A DNA stretch of 64,000 nt from NCBI GenBank assembly GCA_963695705.1, contig CAVOHB010000004.1, forward strand, positions 248,001 to 312,000, written 5' to 3'. The DNA is from JBKPNJ01 sp963695705 (lineage in GTDB: Bacteria; Actinomycetota; Actinomycetes; Propionibacteriales; Nocardioidaceae). This document shows positions 44,139 through 52,538 of the stretch, in pieces. Positions within the stretch are counted from its first letter, which is position 1; each line of letters starts with the position of its first letter. Made by a program: the position numbers and the translations under genes. Under the pieces are notes generated by a model. That model was not told the DNA's origin and did no database searches. It saw only the letters and a list, made by a program, of their open reading frames with translations.

Positions 44139-46004
44139 TCAGGCGAGGGACTCGAGCCAGGCGTCGTGCAGATCGGAGAAGCGCCCCGCGCCGCCGGCGA
44201 TGAGGTCGTCGGGGGCTCCGTCCTCGATCACCCGGCCGTGCTCCATGACCAGCACCCGGTCGGCCACCTCCACCGTCGACAACCGGTGCGCGATGATCAG
44301 CGCGGTGCGCTCGGCGAGGATGGTGCGCAGCGCCCGCTGCACGAGTCGTTCAGACGGCACGTCCAGTGACGACGTGGCCTCGTCGAGGATGAGTACGGCA
44401 GGGTCGGCGAGGAACGCCCGGGCGAACGCCACCAGCTGGCGCTGGCCGGCGGACAGCCGCCCGCCGCGGTTCGCGACGTCGGTGTCGTACCCCTGCGGCA
44501 GGCCGGCGATGAACTCGTGCGCGCCGATCGCACGCGCGGCGTTCCTGACCTCCTCCCGGCTCGCGTCGGGCCGGCCGAACCGGATGTTGTCGGCGACCGT
44601 GCCACCGAACAGGTAGTTCTCCTGGGTCACCATCACGACCGCGCGGCGCAGATCGTCGTCCTCGAGGTCCCGCAGGTCGACCCCGTCGAGCAGCACGTGC
44701 CCGGAGTCGGGGTCGTAGAACCGCGAGAGCAGCTTGGCCAGCGTGGTCTTGCCCGCACCCGTGGTGCCGACCAGCGCCACGGTCTGGCCGGCGGGAACGA
44801 GCAGGTCGAGCTCGGGCAGCACGGGCCGGCCGGCCACGTACCCGAACCGCACCTGCTCGAAGCGCACCTCGCCGCGGGCCGCGGGCAACGGGGTCGGCTG
44901 CAACGGCTCGACAACGGTGGGCTTCTCCTCCAGTACGCCCGACAGCTTCTCCAGGGCCGCGCTGGCGGACTGGAACGTGTTGTAGAACTGCGAGATCTCC
45001 TGCATCGGCTCGAAGAACTGCCCGAGGTAGAGCAGGAATGCCGCCAGCACACCGACCGTGATCTCGCCGGAGTACGCGAGATGGGCCCCGTAGAACAGCA
45101 CGATCGCTATCGTGACGTTGCCGATCGCCATGACCCCGGGCATGAAGAGCCCGACCAGCCGGAACGCCCTGACATTCGCCCTGCGGTAGTCGTCGTTGAC
45201 CTCCTCGAAGATCTCCTGGTTGCGTGGCTCGCGCCGGAAGGCCTGCACCGCGCGAATGCCTGTCATCGTCTCCACGAAATGCACGATGACGACCGCGACG
45301 GTCTCGCGGGTACGCCGGTAGGCCTTCGCCGACTCGCGACGGAACCACCACGTGATCCACCACAGCAACGGGAAGCAGCCGAGCGCCACCAGACCGAGCT
45401 TGACGTCCAGGACCAGCAGCAGGACGGCCGTACCGAACAACGTCAGCACGGCCGTGATCAGACCGTCGAACCCGGTTTCCAGCAGCTCGTAGATCGCATC
45501 GATATCCGACGTCTGGCGCGAGATGACCCGGCCCGAGGTGTACTTCTCGTGGAAGGCCGGTGACAGCTTCTGGAAGTGCTGGAACACACGGCGGCGCAGC
45601 TGCAGCAGGATCTGCTGGCCGATCCGACCCGACATCAGCAGGAACGCCTGCCGGGTGAACGCCTGGATCAACGCACAGCCCAGCACGCCCAGCACGATCG
45701 CGATCAGCAGCGCCGGGCCGTCCCCCGCCGCGATCGGCGGTATGCCGCTGTCGATGCCGACCTTGACCAGGAACGGGATGGCCAGCCGGGCGGCGTTCTC
45801 GACCAGCACGACCGAGAGCAGGATGACCAAAGTCCGCCGGTGCGGTCGCATCAGCTGACCGAGCAGCCGGCGGGAGCGCTCGCGCAGATGCAGGGAGACG
45901 CTGCTGCTGAGCTCGTCGGAGGACTCGGCCGCGACCCCGCGCCAGTCCTGGCCGGACTCCTGCGCGGCCGGGTCGTGGGTGCTCGTCTCTGGCGAGGTCG
46001 TCAT
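44139..46004 (-). CDS. ABC exporter half-transporter, catalytically intact partner
   Basis: The 621-residue fused membrane/ATPase half transporter. Six membrane helices occupy ~50-350, with IGQQILLQLRRRVFQHFQKLSPAFHEKYTSGRVISRQTSDID as coupling region. The ATPase has Walker A VGTTGAGKTTLAK, Q-loop VTQENYLF, signature RLSAGQRQLVAFARA (SAGQ instead of SGGQ), and canonical Walker B plus Glu in VLILDEATSSLD, then H-loop IIAHRLSTV. It is 7 bp downstream of a second half-transporter whose ATPase is degenerate, so they form a heterodimer like TM287/288 or Rv1272c/Rv1273c. Drug or lipid export is likely. Confidence 0.93.
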   Translation of the reverse strand: MTTSPETSTHDPAAQESGQDWRGVAAESSDELSSSVSLHLRERSRRLLGQLMRPHRRTLVILLSVVLVENAARLAIPFLVKVGIDSGIPPIAAGDGPALLIAIVLGVLGCALIQAFTRQAFLLMSGRIGQQILLQLRRRVFQHFQKLSPAFHEKYTSGRVISRQTSDIDAIYELLETGFDGLITAVLTLFGTAVLLLVLDVKLGLVALGCFPLLWWITWWFRRESAKAYRRTRETVAVVIVHFVETMTGIRAVQAFRREPRNQEIFEEVNDDYRRANVRAFRLVGLFMPGVMAIGNVTIAIVLFYGAHLAYSGEITVGVLAAFLLYLGQFFEPMQEISQFYNTFQSASAALEKLSGVLEEKPTVVEPLQPTPLPAARGEVRFEQVRFGYVAGRPVLPELDLLVPAGQTVALVGTTGAGKTTLAKLLSRFYDPDSGHVLLDGVDLRDLEDDDLRRAVVMVTQENYLFGGTVADNIRFGRPDASREEVRNAARAIGAHEFIAGLPQGYDTDVANRGGRLSAGQRQLVAFARAFLADPAVLILDEATSSLDVPSERLVQRALRTILAERTALIIAHRLSTVEVADRVLVMEHGRVIEDGAPDDLIAGGAGRFSDLHDAWLESLA

Positions 46005-46011
46005 CGCCGCA

Positions 46012-47850
46012 TCACCGCCGCGTCATGGTCGGGCCGGCGACGGCTGTTCCGCCGAGGTCGCCGCCGAGGTCGTCCGGCGCCAGGTCGCCGTCCGCATCGG
46101 CTGCGAGCAGGTTGCGGTACGCCGGGACAGTGGCCAGCAGCTCTCGGTGGGTGCCGACGTCGGTGATCGTTCCGTTCTGCAGCAACGCAACCTTGTCCGC
46201 CAGCATCACCGTGGACGCCCGATGGGCCACCACGATCCCGGTGGCGTCCGCGAGCACGCGACGCAGCGCCTCCTCGACGAGTGCCTCGGTGTGAACGTCC
46301 AGTGCCGACAGCGTGTCGTCCAGTACGAGGATCCGTGGCCGGCTCAGCACAGCACGCGCCAGTGCCAGCCGCTGACGCTGACCACCCGACAAGGACATCC
46401 CCTGCTCGCCGATCCGGGTGTCGAGCCCCCACGGCAGGTCATGCACGAACGTGGCCTGCGCGACGTCAAGCGCGGCGAGGATCTCCTCGTCGGTGCAGTC
46501 GGGCCGGCCCAGGGCGAGGTTCTCCCTGGCCGACATGGAGAACAGCGTCGGCTCCTCGAACGCCGTCGACACGATCGAGCGGAGGCTCCGCAGATCCAGC
46601 TCCCGGATGTCGACGCCGTCGATGGTCACCCGCCCGGCGGTGGGGTCGTAGAGGCGCGGGACGAGCGCCGTGATCGTGGTCTTGCCGGAGCCGGTGGCGC
46701 CGACAATGGCCACGGTCTCGCCGGGCGCGACGTGGAGGTTGAGGTCGTGCAGAACGAGCTCGTCGGAGTCCGGGAAGTGGAAGTCGACGTGCTCGAACCG
46801 CAGCTCACCGCGCGGTTGCACGAGCGTACGGTTACCGCCGACGATGGCGGGCAAGGTGTCGAAGATCTCGTTGACCCGGTCGGCCGCGGTCATCGCCTCC
46901 TGGGCCATTGCGAGGATGAAGCCCAGCGACTCCACCGGCCACACCAGCTGCAGCAGCAACGTGATGAACGCCACCAGCGTGCCAAGGGTGAGCTTGTCGT
47001 ATCCGACTCCCAGCGCACCGAGGAGCAGCACCATCACGACGGCGAGGTTGGGAATGACCTCCAGGATCGTCCAGAACCGCGAGGAGAGGACGACTTTGCT
47101 CATCGAGGCGTCGTAGAGATCCCGGGCCCGGACGTCGTACTTGGCGAACGTGTGGTCGCGACGCCCGAACGCCTTGATCACCCGGATGCCGACCGCAGCC
47201 TCCTCCACCTGGGTCGCGACATCGCCTTGCAGGTCCTGAACCCGGCGTGAGACCACGACGTACTTGTGCTCGAAGCGCATGGACAGACAGATGATCGGCA
47301 CCGATGTCAGAAGCACCATGAGTCCGAGCGGCCAGTACAGCCGTAGCAACAACGCGACCACGACCGTCAGCTGCAGGATGTTGATGATCAGAAAGAGCAG
47401 TCCGAACCCGAAGAACCGGCGCAGGCTCGACAGGTCAGCGGTGACACGCGAGAGAAGCTGCCCGCTCTGCCAGCGGCTGTGGAACGCCATCGGCAGTTCC
47501 TGCAGCCGGCTGTAGAGGTCGTTGCGGATGTCGGTCTCGAACCCGAGCACGGCCCGTGCCTGCACCCACCGGCGTACCAGGACCAGGCCCGCCTCGGTGA
47601 GTCCGAGCCCCAGAGCCAGCAGGCCGAGAGGCAGGATCGGGTCGATCTCGTGGCTGACGATCGGCCCGTCGATCATCGCCTTGGTCACCAGGGGAATGGT
47701 CAGGCTCGCCGCCACGCCGATCACCGCTGAGACGGCCATGATCGCCAGCGCACGACGGTACGGCCGCAGATAACCCCGAAGCCGCCACAACGAATGCACG
47801 CCGCTCGGCCGGGCCGGCGGCGCTGACGAAGCGGGGTTCGGGAGGCTCAT
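46012..47850 (-). CDS. ABC exporter half-transporter with degenerate ATP site
   Basis: The 612-residue half transporter has six membrane helices, Walker A VGATGSGKTTITA, signature MSLSGGQRQRLALARA and H-loop VVAHRASTV. However, the catalytic Glu after Walker B is Asp (LVLDDTLSALD) and the Q-loop Gln is Glu (TAFEEPTLF). That is the pattern of the non-hydrolysing site in heterodimeric exporters. It is the promoter-proximal gene, followed 7 bp later by the intact half. The C-terminus has a short acidic/Gly tail. Confidence 0.93.
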   Translation of the reverse strand: MSLPNPASSAPPARPSGVHSLWRLRGYLRPYRRALAIMAVSAVIGVAASLTIPLVTKAMIDGPIVSHEIDPILPLGLLALGLGLTEAGLVLVRRWVQARAVLGFETDIRNDLYSRLQELPMAFHSRWQSGQLLSRVTADLSSLRRFFGFGLLFLIINILQLTVVVALLLRLYWPLGLMVLLTSVPIICLSMRFEHKYVVVSRRVQDLQGDVATQVEEAAVGIRVIKAFGRRDHTFAKYDVRARDLYDASMSKVVLSSRFWTILEVIPNLAVVMVLLLGALGVGYDKLTLGTLVAFITLLLQLVWPVESLGFILAMAQEAMTAADRVNEIFDTLPAIVGGNRTLVQPRGELRFEHVDFHFPDSDELVLHDLNLHVAPGETVAIVGATGSGKTTITALVPRLYDPTAGRVTIDGVDIRELDLRSLRSIVSTAFEEPTLFSMSARENLALGRPDCTDEEILAALDVAQATFVHDLPWGLDTRIGEQGMSLSGGQRQRLALARAVLSRPRILVLDDTLSALDVHTEALVEEALRRVLADATGIVVAHRASTVMLADKVALLQNGTITDVGTHRELLATVPAYRNLLAADADGDLAPDDLGGDLGGTAVAGPTMTRR

Positions 47851-47925
47851 CGGGCAGGGGTCCCCCTTGTAGGGTCAGTGGGGTAACGACCAGTTTAACG
47901 TGTGCCTCTGACCGGCGAAACCGAA

Positions 47926-49002
47926 TTAGTGCGTGCGGCGCCACTCGCCGGCGACCTCGAGCATCAGGTCGTTGGCCACGGATTCACCGATCGAGATGCG
48001 AACCCCGTCATCGGCGAACGGCCGGACCATCACCCCGACCGCCTCGCACGCGGCGGCGAAGGCAACCGAGTCCTCGCCGAGGGTCAGCCAGACGAAGTTG
48101 CCGTCCGCTGCAGGGACGTCCCACCCTTGCGCGCACAAGGCCTCCCGGACCCGGGTCCGCTCGGCTACCAGCGCTTCGACCCGCTCGAGCAGCGCGTCCT
48201 CCGCTTCCAGCGACGCGACCGCCGCGTCCTGGGCCACCTGGGAGACCCCGAAGGGCAGAGCGCACTTGCGCACGGCCTCGGCAACCTCCGTCGGCGCGAC
48301 CGCGTACCCGACCCGGAAACCAGCCAACCCGTAGGCCTTGGAGAACGTACGGAGCACGCATACGTTGGGTCGCCCGCGGTACAGCTCGAGCCCGTGGGCG
48401 GGATCGTCGATGCGGACGAACTCGTGGTACGCCTCGTCGACGACGACGAGCACGTCGGCGGGCACGTGCGCGACGAAGTCGGTGAGCTCGGCGCCGCGCA
48501 CCGCCGGGCCCGTGGGGTTGTTCGGGGTGCAGACGAGCACGACGCGCGTCCTGTCGGTGACTGCCGCCAGCATGGCACCGAGATCATGCCGCGCGCCCGG
48601 TCCCAGCGGCACGCGGACGGAGGTCGCACCGGTGAGGTCCACTGCGATCGGGTACGCCTCGAAGGAGCGCCATGCATAGACAACCTCGTCCCCCGGCTCA
48701 CACAGCGCCTGCAGCAGGTGATAGAGCACCGCGACCGAGCCGGTGCCGGCGGCAAGGTCCTCGACCGGCACATCGAGCCGCTCGGAGATCGCGGCGTACA
48801 GGGCGGACAGCCGCATGTCGGGGTAGCGGTTCATCGTCGCCGCGGTGGCTGTCGCGGCCTCGAGCACCCCCGGAAGCGGTGGATAGGGGTTCTCGTTGCT
48901 CGACAGCTTGAATGTCGGTACTCCGTCCTGCGGCGCCGGCGCTCTCCCCGGCACATACGTCGGGATCGTCTGGAGCGCGCTGCGGATCCGGGGCGGCGTC
49001 AT
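47926..49002 (-). CDS. HisC-like PLP aminotransferase (histidinol-phosphate/aromatic aminotransferase)
   Basis: The 358-residue class I/II aminotransferase begins at ATG ending 49002 (MTPPRIRSALQTIPTYVPG). Signatures: FKLSSNENPYPPLP, NRYPD, LVCTPNNPTGPAV, VVDEAYHEF and the PLP lysine in TFSKAYGLAGFRVGY. No other his genes are nearby; stand-alone copies in actinobacteria are often aromatic (phenylalanine) aminotransferases. Name left open. It is divergent from the lipoprotein gene, with 79 bp between starts. Confidence 0.88.
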   Translation of the reverse strand: MTPPRIRSALQTIPTYVPGRAPAPQDGVPTFKLSSNENPYPPLPGVLEAATATAATMNRYPDMRLSALYAAISERLDVPVEDLAAGTGSVAVLYHLLQALCEPGDEVVYAWRSFEAYPIAVDLTGATSVRVPLGPGARHDLGAMLAAVTDRTRVVLVCTPNNPTGPAVRGAELTDFVAHVPADVLVVVDEAYHEFVRIDDPAHGLELYRGRPNVCVLRTFSKAYGLAGFRVGYAVAPTEVAEAVRKCALPFGVSQVAQDAAVASLEAEDALLERVEALVAERTRVREALCAQGWDVPAADGNFVWLTLGEDSVAFAAACEAVGVMVRPFADDGVRISIGESVANDLMLEVAGEWRRTH

Positions 49003-49081
49003 GCGTTTCACCCTAGTAAGCCTCGGCGGGCGCCGGTCACCTCCCCTTTTGCCGACGCCGGGCGGAATGGGACGCTGGGCC

Positions 49082-50242
49082 ATGATCAACGCTCGAATGC
49101 CGGTGACTCTCGTCGTGGTGGCGATGGTGACCGGGATCGCAACGTCCGCATGCAGCAGCTCCGACCCGAGAGGCCAGACGAGCTCTCAGGTCGCGGTCCC
49201 CGACTCGACGGCCACGTCGACCACATCGGGGACCGCGCTGGGCCCGACCACGCTGCGGCTGCACCGCACGGTGGTCGCACACGGGATCAGGAGCCCGTGG
49301 GGGTTGGCGTTCCTGCCCAACGGCAAGGCGCTGGTGAGCACCCGTGACCCCGGGAACATCCTGCTGGTCAGCCCACGCGGCGGGAAGCGACTGGTCAAGC
49401 ACATTGCCGGTGTGGTCTCCAACGGCGCAGAGGGCGGGGAGGCCGGGCTGCTGGGGCTGGCGGTCTCGCCGCGGTTCCGGACGAACCACTGGGTGTACGC
49501 GTACATGAGCGCCGCGAGCGACAACCGGATCGTCCGGATGCGGTGGAGACACGGCCGCCTCGGACCCCGGCACGTGATCATCTCCGGCATTCCGCGCGGA
49601 CTGCACCACAACGGCGGCCGGATCGCGTTCGGCCCCGACGGAATGCTGTACGCGACGACCGGCGAGAGCGGTGTGCCGTCACTGGCGCAGCAGCGCGGCA
49701 CGTTGGGCGGGAAGATCCTGCGGATGACGCCGGCCGGCCGGCCGGCACCAGGCAACCCGTTCCGGAACTCGGTGGTCTATACCCTGGGGCATCGCAACGT
49801 CGAGGGGCTGGACTGGGATCGCAAGGGTCGCCTGTGGGCGACGGAGTTCGGCGAGCACGCCTGGGACGAGCTCAACCTGATCCGTCCGGGGCGCAACTAC
49901 GGCTGGCCCCTCGTCGAGGGCATGTCCGGTGACCATCGCTTCACGAACCCGAAGGCGGTATGGCGTACCGACTCGGCCGGGCCGAGCGGCATCGCGATCC
50001 AGCCCCGCCGAAGGGGGTCGGTGGCGTGGATCGGCGCGCTGACCGGCGAGCGGCTCTACCGGGTCCGACTGCACGGGAACGCCGTCGTCGGCCGCCGCTT
50101 CTTCCTCGAAGGCAGGCTGGGCCGGATCCGGACGGCGGAGATCTCGCCGCACGGCCGACTCTGGATCACCACCAGCAACACCGACGGCCGTGCCACACCA
50201 CGACCCGGCGACGACAAGATCATCCGCATCACCGTCCGCTGA
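49082..50242 (+). CDS. Glucose/sorbosone dehydrogenase-like lipoprotein (beta-propeller)
   Basis: The 386-residue protein has a lipoprotein signal peptide (VTLVVVAMVTGIATSAC, lipobox TSAC) and then a GSDH six-bladed propeller: HGIRSPWGLAFLPNGKALVS, GEAGLLGLAVSPRF, LHHNGGRIAFGPDGMLYATTGE, YTLGHRNVEGLDWD, WATEFGEHAWDELNLI and NYGWPLVEG. The family includes PQQ-dependent soluble sugar dehydrogenases; the catalytic His in GLHHNGG is present. It is located outside the membrane. Start ATG 49082. Confidence 0.9.
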   Translation: MINARMPVTLVVVAMVTGIATSACSSSDPRGQTSSQVAVPDSTATSTTSGTALGPTTLRLHRTVVAHGIRSPWGLAFLPNGKALVSTRDPGNILLVSPRGGKRLVKHIAGVVSNGAEGGEAGLLGLAVSPRFRTNHWVYAYMSAASDNRIVRMRWRHGRLGPRHVIISGIPRGLHHNGGRIAFGPDGMLYATTGESGVPSLAQQRGTLGGKILRMTPAGRPAPGNPFRNSVVYTLGHRNVEGLDWDRKGRLWATEFGEHAWDELNLIRPGRNYGWPLVEGMSGDHRFTNPKAVWRTDSAGPSGIAIQPRRRGSVAWIGALTGERLYRVRLHGNAVVGRRFFLEGRLGRIRTAEISPHGRLWITTSNTDGRATPRPGDDKIIRITVR

Positions 50243-50246
50243 CCGA

Positions 50247-50329
50247 CCCGCGATCCGACACTTATTTCACGCCATCCGACAGTTATTCCACGCCATCCGA
50301 CACGTGACTGCATGCGGGATCCGACACTT
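50247..50329 (+). repeat. Tandem ATCCGACACTTAT-type repeats, 21-bp period
   Basis: Four units start at 50253, 50274, 50295 and 50319 (ATCCGACACTTAT, ATCCGACAGTTAT, ATCCGACACGTGA, ATCCGACACTT), the first three exactly 21 bp apart with CACGCC between. The first is within CCCGCGATCCGACACTT (50247-50263), which is repeated inverted at 52495-52509. They lie 56-138 bp before the second EamA gene, a good place for operators. Two more copies are at 43868 and 43889. Confidence 0.75.
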
Positions 50330-50384
50330 CGCGTGCCCACGACCGCCCGCTTCGGCCGGTGAGGAGTCATCTACGCTTTTGCTC

Positions 50385-51335
50385 ATGACCACGCCCCGGC
50401 CTCGACTCGGCCTCGCGCTGGTGCTCTGCGGCAGTGCCCTGTTCATCCTCAATGCCGGAGTCTCACGCGTCATCATCCGGTCCGGCGTCGAGCCCGCCAC
50501 CTTCACCACCGTGCGTGTCACCGGCTCCGCGCTGATCTTCGCGCTGTGGACCGCATGTTGGAGACGTCACTCGCTTTACCTGCCGCGCGGACGCGAACTC
50601 CTGGTCCTGATCGGCCTCGGCCTGGCCGGCGTGGCTCTGCTGCAGTGGACATACTTCGTCGCCGTCCAGCGACTCCCGGTCGGCGTCGCACTGCTGCTCC
50701 AGTTCACCGCACCCGTGCTGGTGGCCCTGTGGTCACGTGTGGTACGCAAGGAGCCCGTACGCAACCGGATGTGGGTCGCCATCGGGCTCTCTTTCGCCGG
50801 CCTGGCGGTCATCGCGCAGGTCTGGCAGGGCATGGTCCTGGATCCCGTCGGCGTGCTCGCCGGTTTCGGCGCGGCGATCTTCATGGCGACGTACTTCCTG
50901 CTGGGCGAGCACGGCGTCAACACGCAGGATCCGATGACCGTCATCGTCTGGGCGTTCCTCATCGCTGCGCTGGCGCTCAACATCGTGCATCCGGCGACGA
51001 ACCTGTCGGTCGATGTCGCCGGCACGAGTACCTCCATGCTCGGGTCGCTCTCTGGACTGTCCGCGCCGGTCTGGGCACTGATCGCGTGGGTGATCGTGAT
51101 GGGGACCGTCGTGCCGTTCGGCCTCGAGCTGCACGCGCTGCAGCACCTGCCGGCCACTCTCGTGATCATGGTGGCGATGCTCGAGCCCGTCGGGGTCAAT
51201 GTGCTCGGGTGGGTGTGGCTCGACGAGACGCTTAGCCCGGTCCAGATCCTCGGGGGGATCGCAGTGGTGACCGGCATCGTGCTCGCGCAGACGGCACGAC
51301 GGCATGTTGAGCGCGAGCCCGTACCAATCGGCTGA
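50385..51335 (+). CDS. EamA-family (DMT) transporter
   Basis: A 316-residue protein from ATG 50385 (MTTPRPRLGLALVLCG) with ten predicted membrane helices in two EamA repeats (GSALFILNAGVSRVIIRSGVEPATFTTVRV; YFVAVQRLPVGVALLLQFTAPVLVALW; LPATLVIMVAMLEPVGVNVLGWVWLDE). It is an inner-membrane exporter of small metabolites, substrate unknown. An in-frame upstream extension reads through the tandem repeats and is not likely translated. It is the second DMT gene of the window near the same repeats. Confidence 0.9.
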   Translation: MTTPRPRLGLALVLCGSALFILNAGVSRVIIRSGVEPATFTTVRVTGSALIFALWTACWRRHSLYLPRGRELLVLIGLGLAGVALLQWTYFVAVQRLPVGVALLLQFTAPVLVALWSRVVRKEPVRNRMWVAIGLSFAGLAVIAQVWQGMVLDPVGVLAGFGAAIFMATYFLLGEHGVNTQDPMTVIVWAFLIAALALNIVHPATNLSVDVAGTSTSMLGSLSGLSAPVWALIAWVIVMGTVVPFGLELHALQHLPATLVIMVAMLEPVGVNVLGWVWLDETLSPVQILGGIAVVTGIVLAQTARRHVEREPVPIG

Positions 51336-51364
51336 GCCCCGCCGCACCATGGGAGCATCTCGTC

Positions 51365-51742
51365 ATGAAGTCGATCCTCATCGCCTGGTTCATAGCGGCC
51401 TGCTCGCTTGCCGCTGCGGCCTGGGTGTTCGACGGCATCACCGTCACCGGGGCCACCAGACAGGATCGGGCCATCACGCTTCTCGTCGTGGCGGCGATCT
51501 TCGGGCTCGTCAACTCGTTCGTACGACCAGTGGTCAAGCTCCTGTCCCTGCCGCTCTACCTGCTCACACTCGGGCTCTTCTTCCTGGTGGTCAACGCTCT
51601 GATGCTGCTGCTCACGTCGTGGATCGCCGACCAGGGCAGGGTGAGCTTCCACGTCGACGGGTTCTGGACCGCGCTGTGGGGAGCGGTCGTCATCTCGCTC
51701 GTGAGCTGGCTGCTGGGACTCGTACTGCCAGACGATGACTGA
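51365..51742 (+). CDS. Phage-holin-4_2-family (YvlD-like) membrane protein
   Basis: A 125-residue protein with four membrane helices: ILIAWFIAACSLAAAAWVFDGI, AITLLVVAAIFGLVNSFVRPVVKLLSLPLYLLTLGLFFLVVNALMLLLTSWIA and FWTALWGAVVISLVSWLLGLVL. The NSFVRPVVKLLSLPLYLLTLG core is the family mark. Despite the name these are chromosomal proteins of unknown function. The 3' end overlaps the phosphatase gene by eight bases, so they are co-expressed. Confidence 0.88.
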   Translation: MKSILIAWFIAACSLAAAAWVFDGITVTGATRQDRAITLLVVAAIFGLVNSFVRPVVKLLSLPLYLLTLGLFFLVVNALMLLLTSWIADQGRVSFHVDGFWTALWGAVVISLVSWLLGLVLPDDD

Positions 51743-52265
51743 GCCCATCAGCCTGCCGGCACCCAAGGACCCAGGTCGCGGGTACCGCATCAGCTTCATC
51801 TGCCTCGGCAACATCTGTCGCTCCCCGATTGCCGAGGCCACACTGCTACACGCGCTGAACGAGGCCGGGCTGGCTACGCGCGTCAGCGTGGACAGCGGGG
51901 GCACCGGTGACTGGCACATCGGCGAGCCGATGGACCGCCGGGCACGAGCCGTGCTGGCCACGCACGGGTACGACGGTTCGAGTCACCGGGCGCGGATGTT
52001 CGAGCCGGGGTGGTACGAAGACCACGACCTCTTCCTGGTCATGGACCGGCACAACCTCGCCGACGTACGACGGCTGGCTCCCGACGAGGCAACCGGGCTG
52101 GAGCGCGTCGTACTGCTCCGGACCTTCGACCCCCTCGCCGGGGACGACGACATCGATGTACCGGATCCATGGGAGGGCGGGCCGGAAGGGTTCCAGGACG
52201 TACTCGCTATGGTCGAGCGCAGCGTCGAGCGGCTGGTCGAGGAGCTGTCCACGTTCACCGGATGA
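51735..52265 (+). CDS. Low-molecular-weight protein tyrosine phosphatase
   Basis: A 176-residue protein with the P-loop FICLGNICRSPIAEA (C-x5-R-S/T), SVDSGGTGDWHIGEPMDRRA, and the general-acid loop VPDPWEGG, as in PtpA/Wzb-like enzymes. It removes phosphate from tyrosines in the cytoplasm, or acts as an arsenate-type reductase relative (unlikely given the DPW loop). It overlaps the preceding holin-like gene by eight bases. Confidence 0.93.
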   Translation: MTEPISLPAPKDPGRGYRISFICLGNICRSPIAEATLLHALNEAGLATRVSVDSGGTGDWHIGEPMDRRARAVLATHGYDGSSHRARMFEPGWYEDHDLFLVMDRHNLADVRRLAPDEATGLERVVLLRTFDPLAGDDDIDVPDPWEGGPEGFQDVLAMVERSVERLVEELSTFTG

Positions 52266-52296
52266 GGCGCAGGTTACGGGTCACCGGCCTGGGCGC

Positions 52297-52509
52297 TGCC
52301 GGGGGTTGCGCAGTTGTTGGTCACGGTTGAGCGCCCGGTGTCAGGTGGTCGTTGACCATCCAGTGCGCAAAACGTCGGTGCGGCCCCCTGACGCCTGCAC
52401 AATTTCTTCGGAGTCACGGACCGTAGTGGTCGACCTCCGGCCCCAGCAATCACGGCCGCGAGCCCCGTGCCGCAAACGGTGACTGTCGGCGTACAAGTGT
52501 CGGATCGCG
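52297..52509 (+). repeat. Dispersed palindromic element, copy 3, with terminal inverted motif
   Basis: The core is shared with the other two copies. TTGCGCA-N5-TGGTCAC (52306-52324) is followed after 27 bases by TTGACCA-N5-TGCGCAA (ending 52370), so the inner arm has one changed base and the outer arm is perfect. The similarity to copy 2 extends to AAGTGTCGGATCGCG at 52495-52509, an exact reverse complement of 50249-50263. It fills the 273 bp between the phosphatase and the aminotransferase; the end motif is 29 bp before the latter's ATG. No gene is seen inside. Confidence 0.7.
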
Positions 52510-52538
52510 CGAGGGCGCGGACGGGCTAGCCTCACGTC

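Noticed and set aside
50190..50384. N-terminal extension of the second EamA protein through the tandem repeats
   Set aside because: Would add ~65 hydrophilic residues from repeat DNA; ATG 50385 gives the normal family N-terminus.
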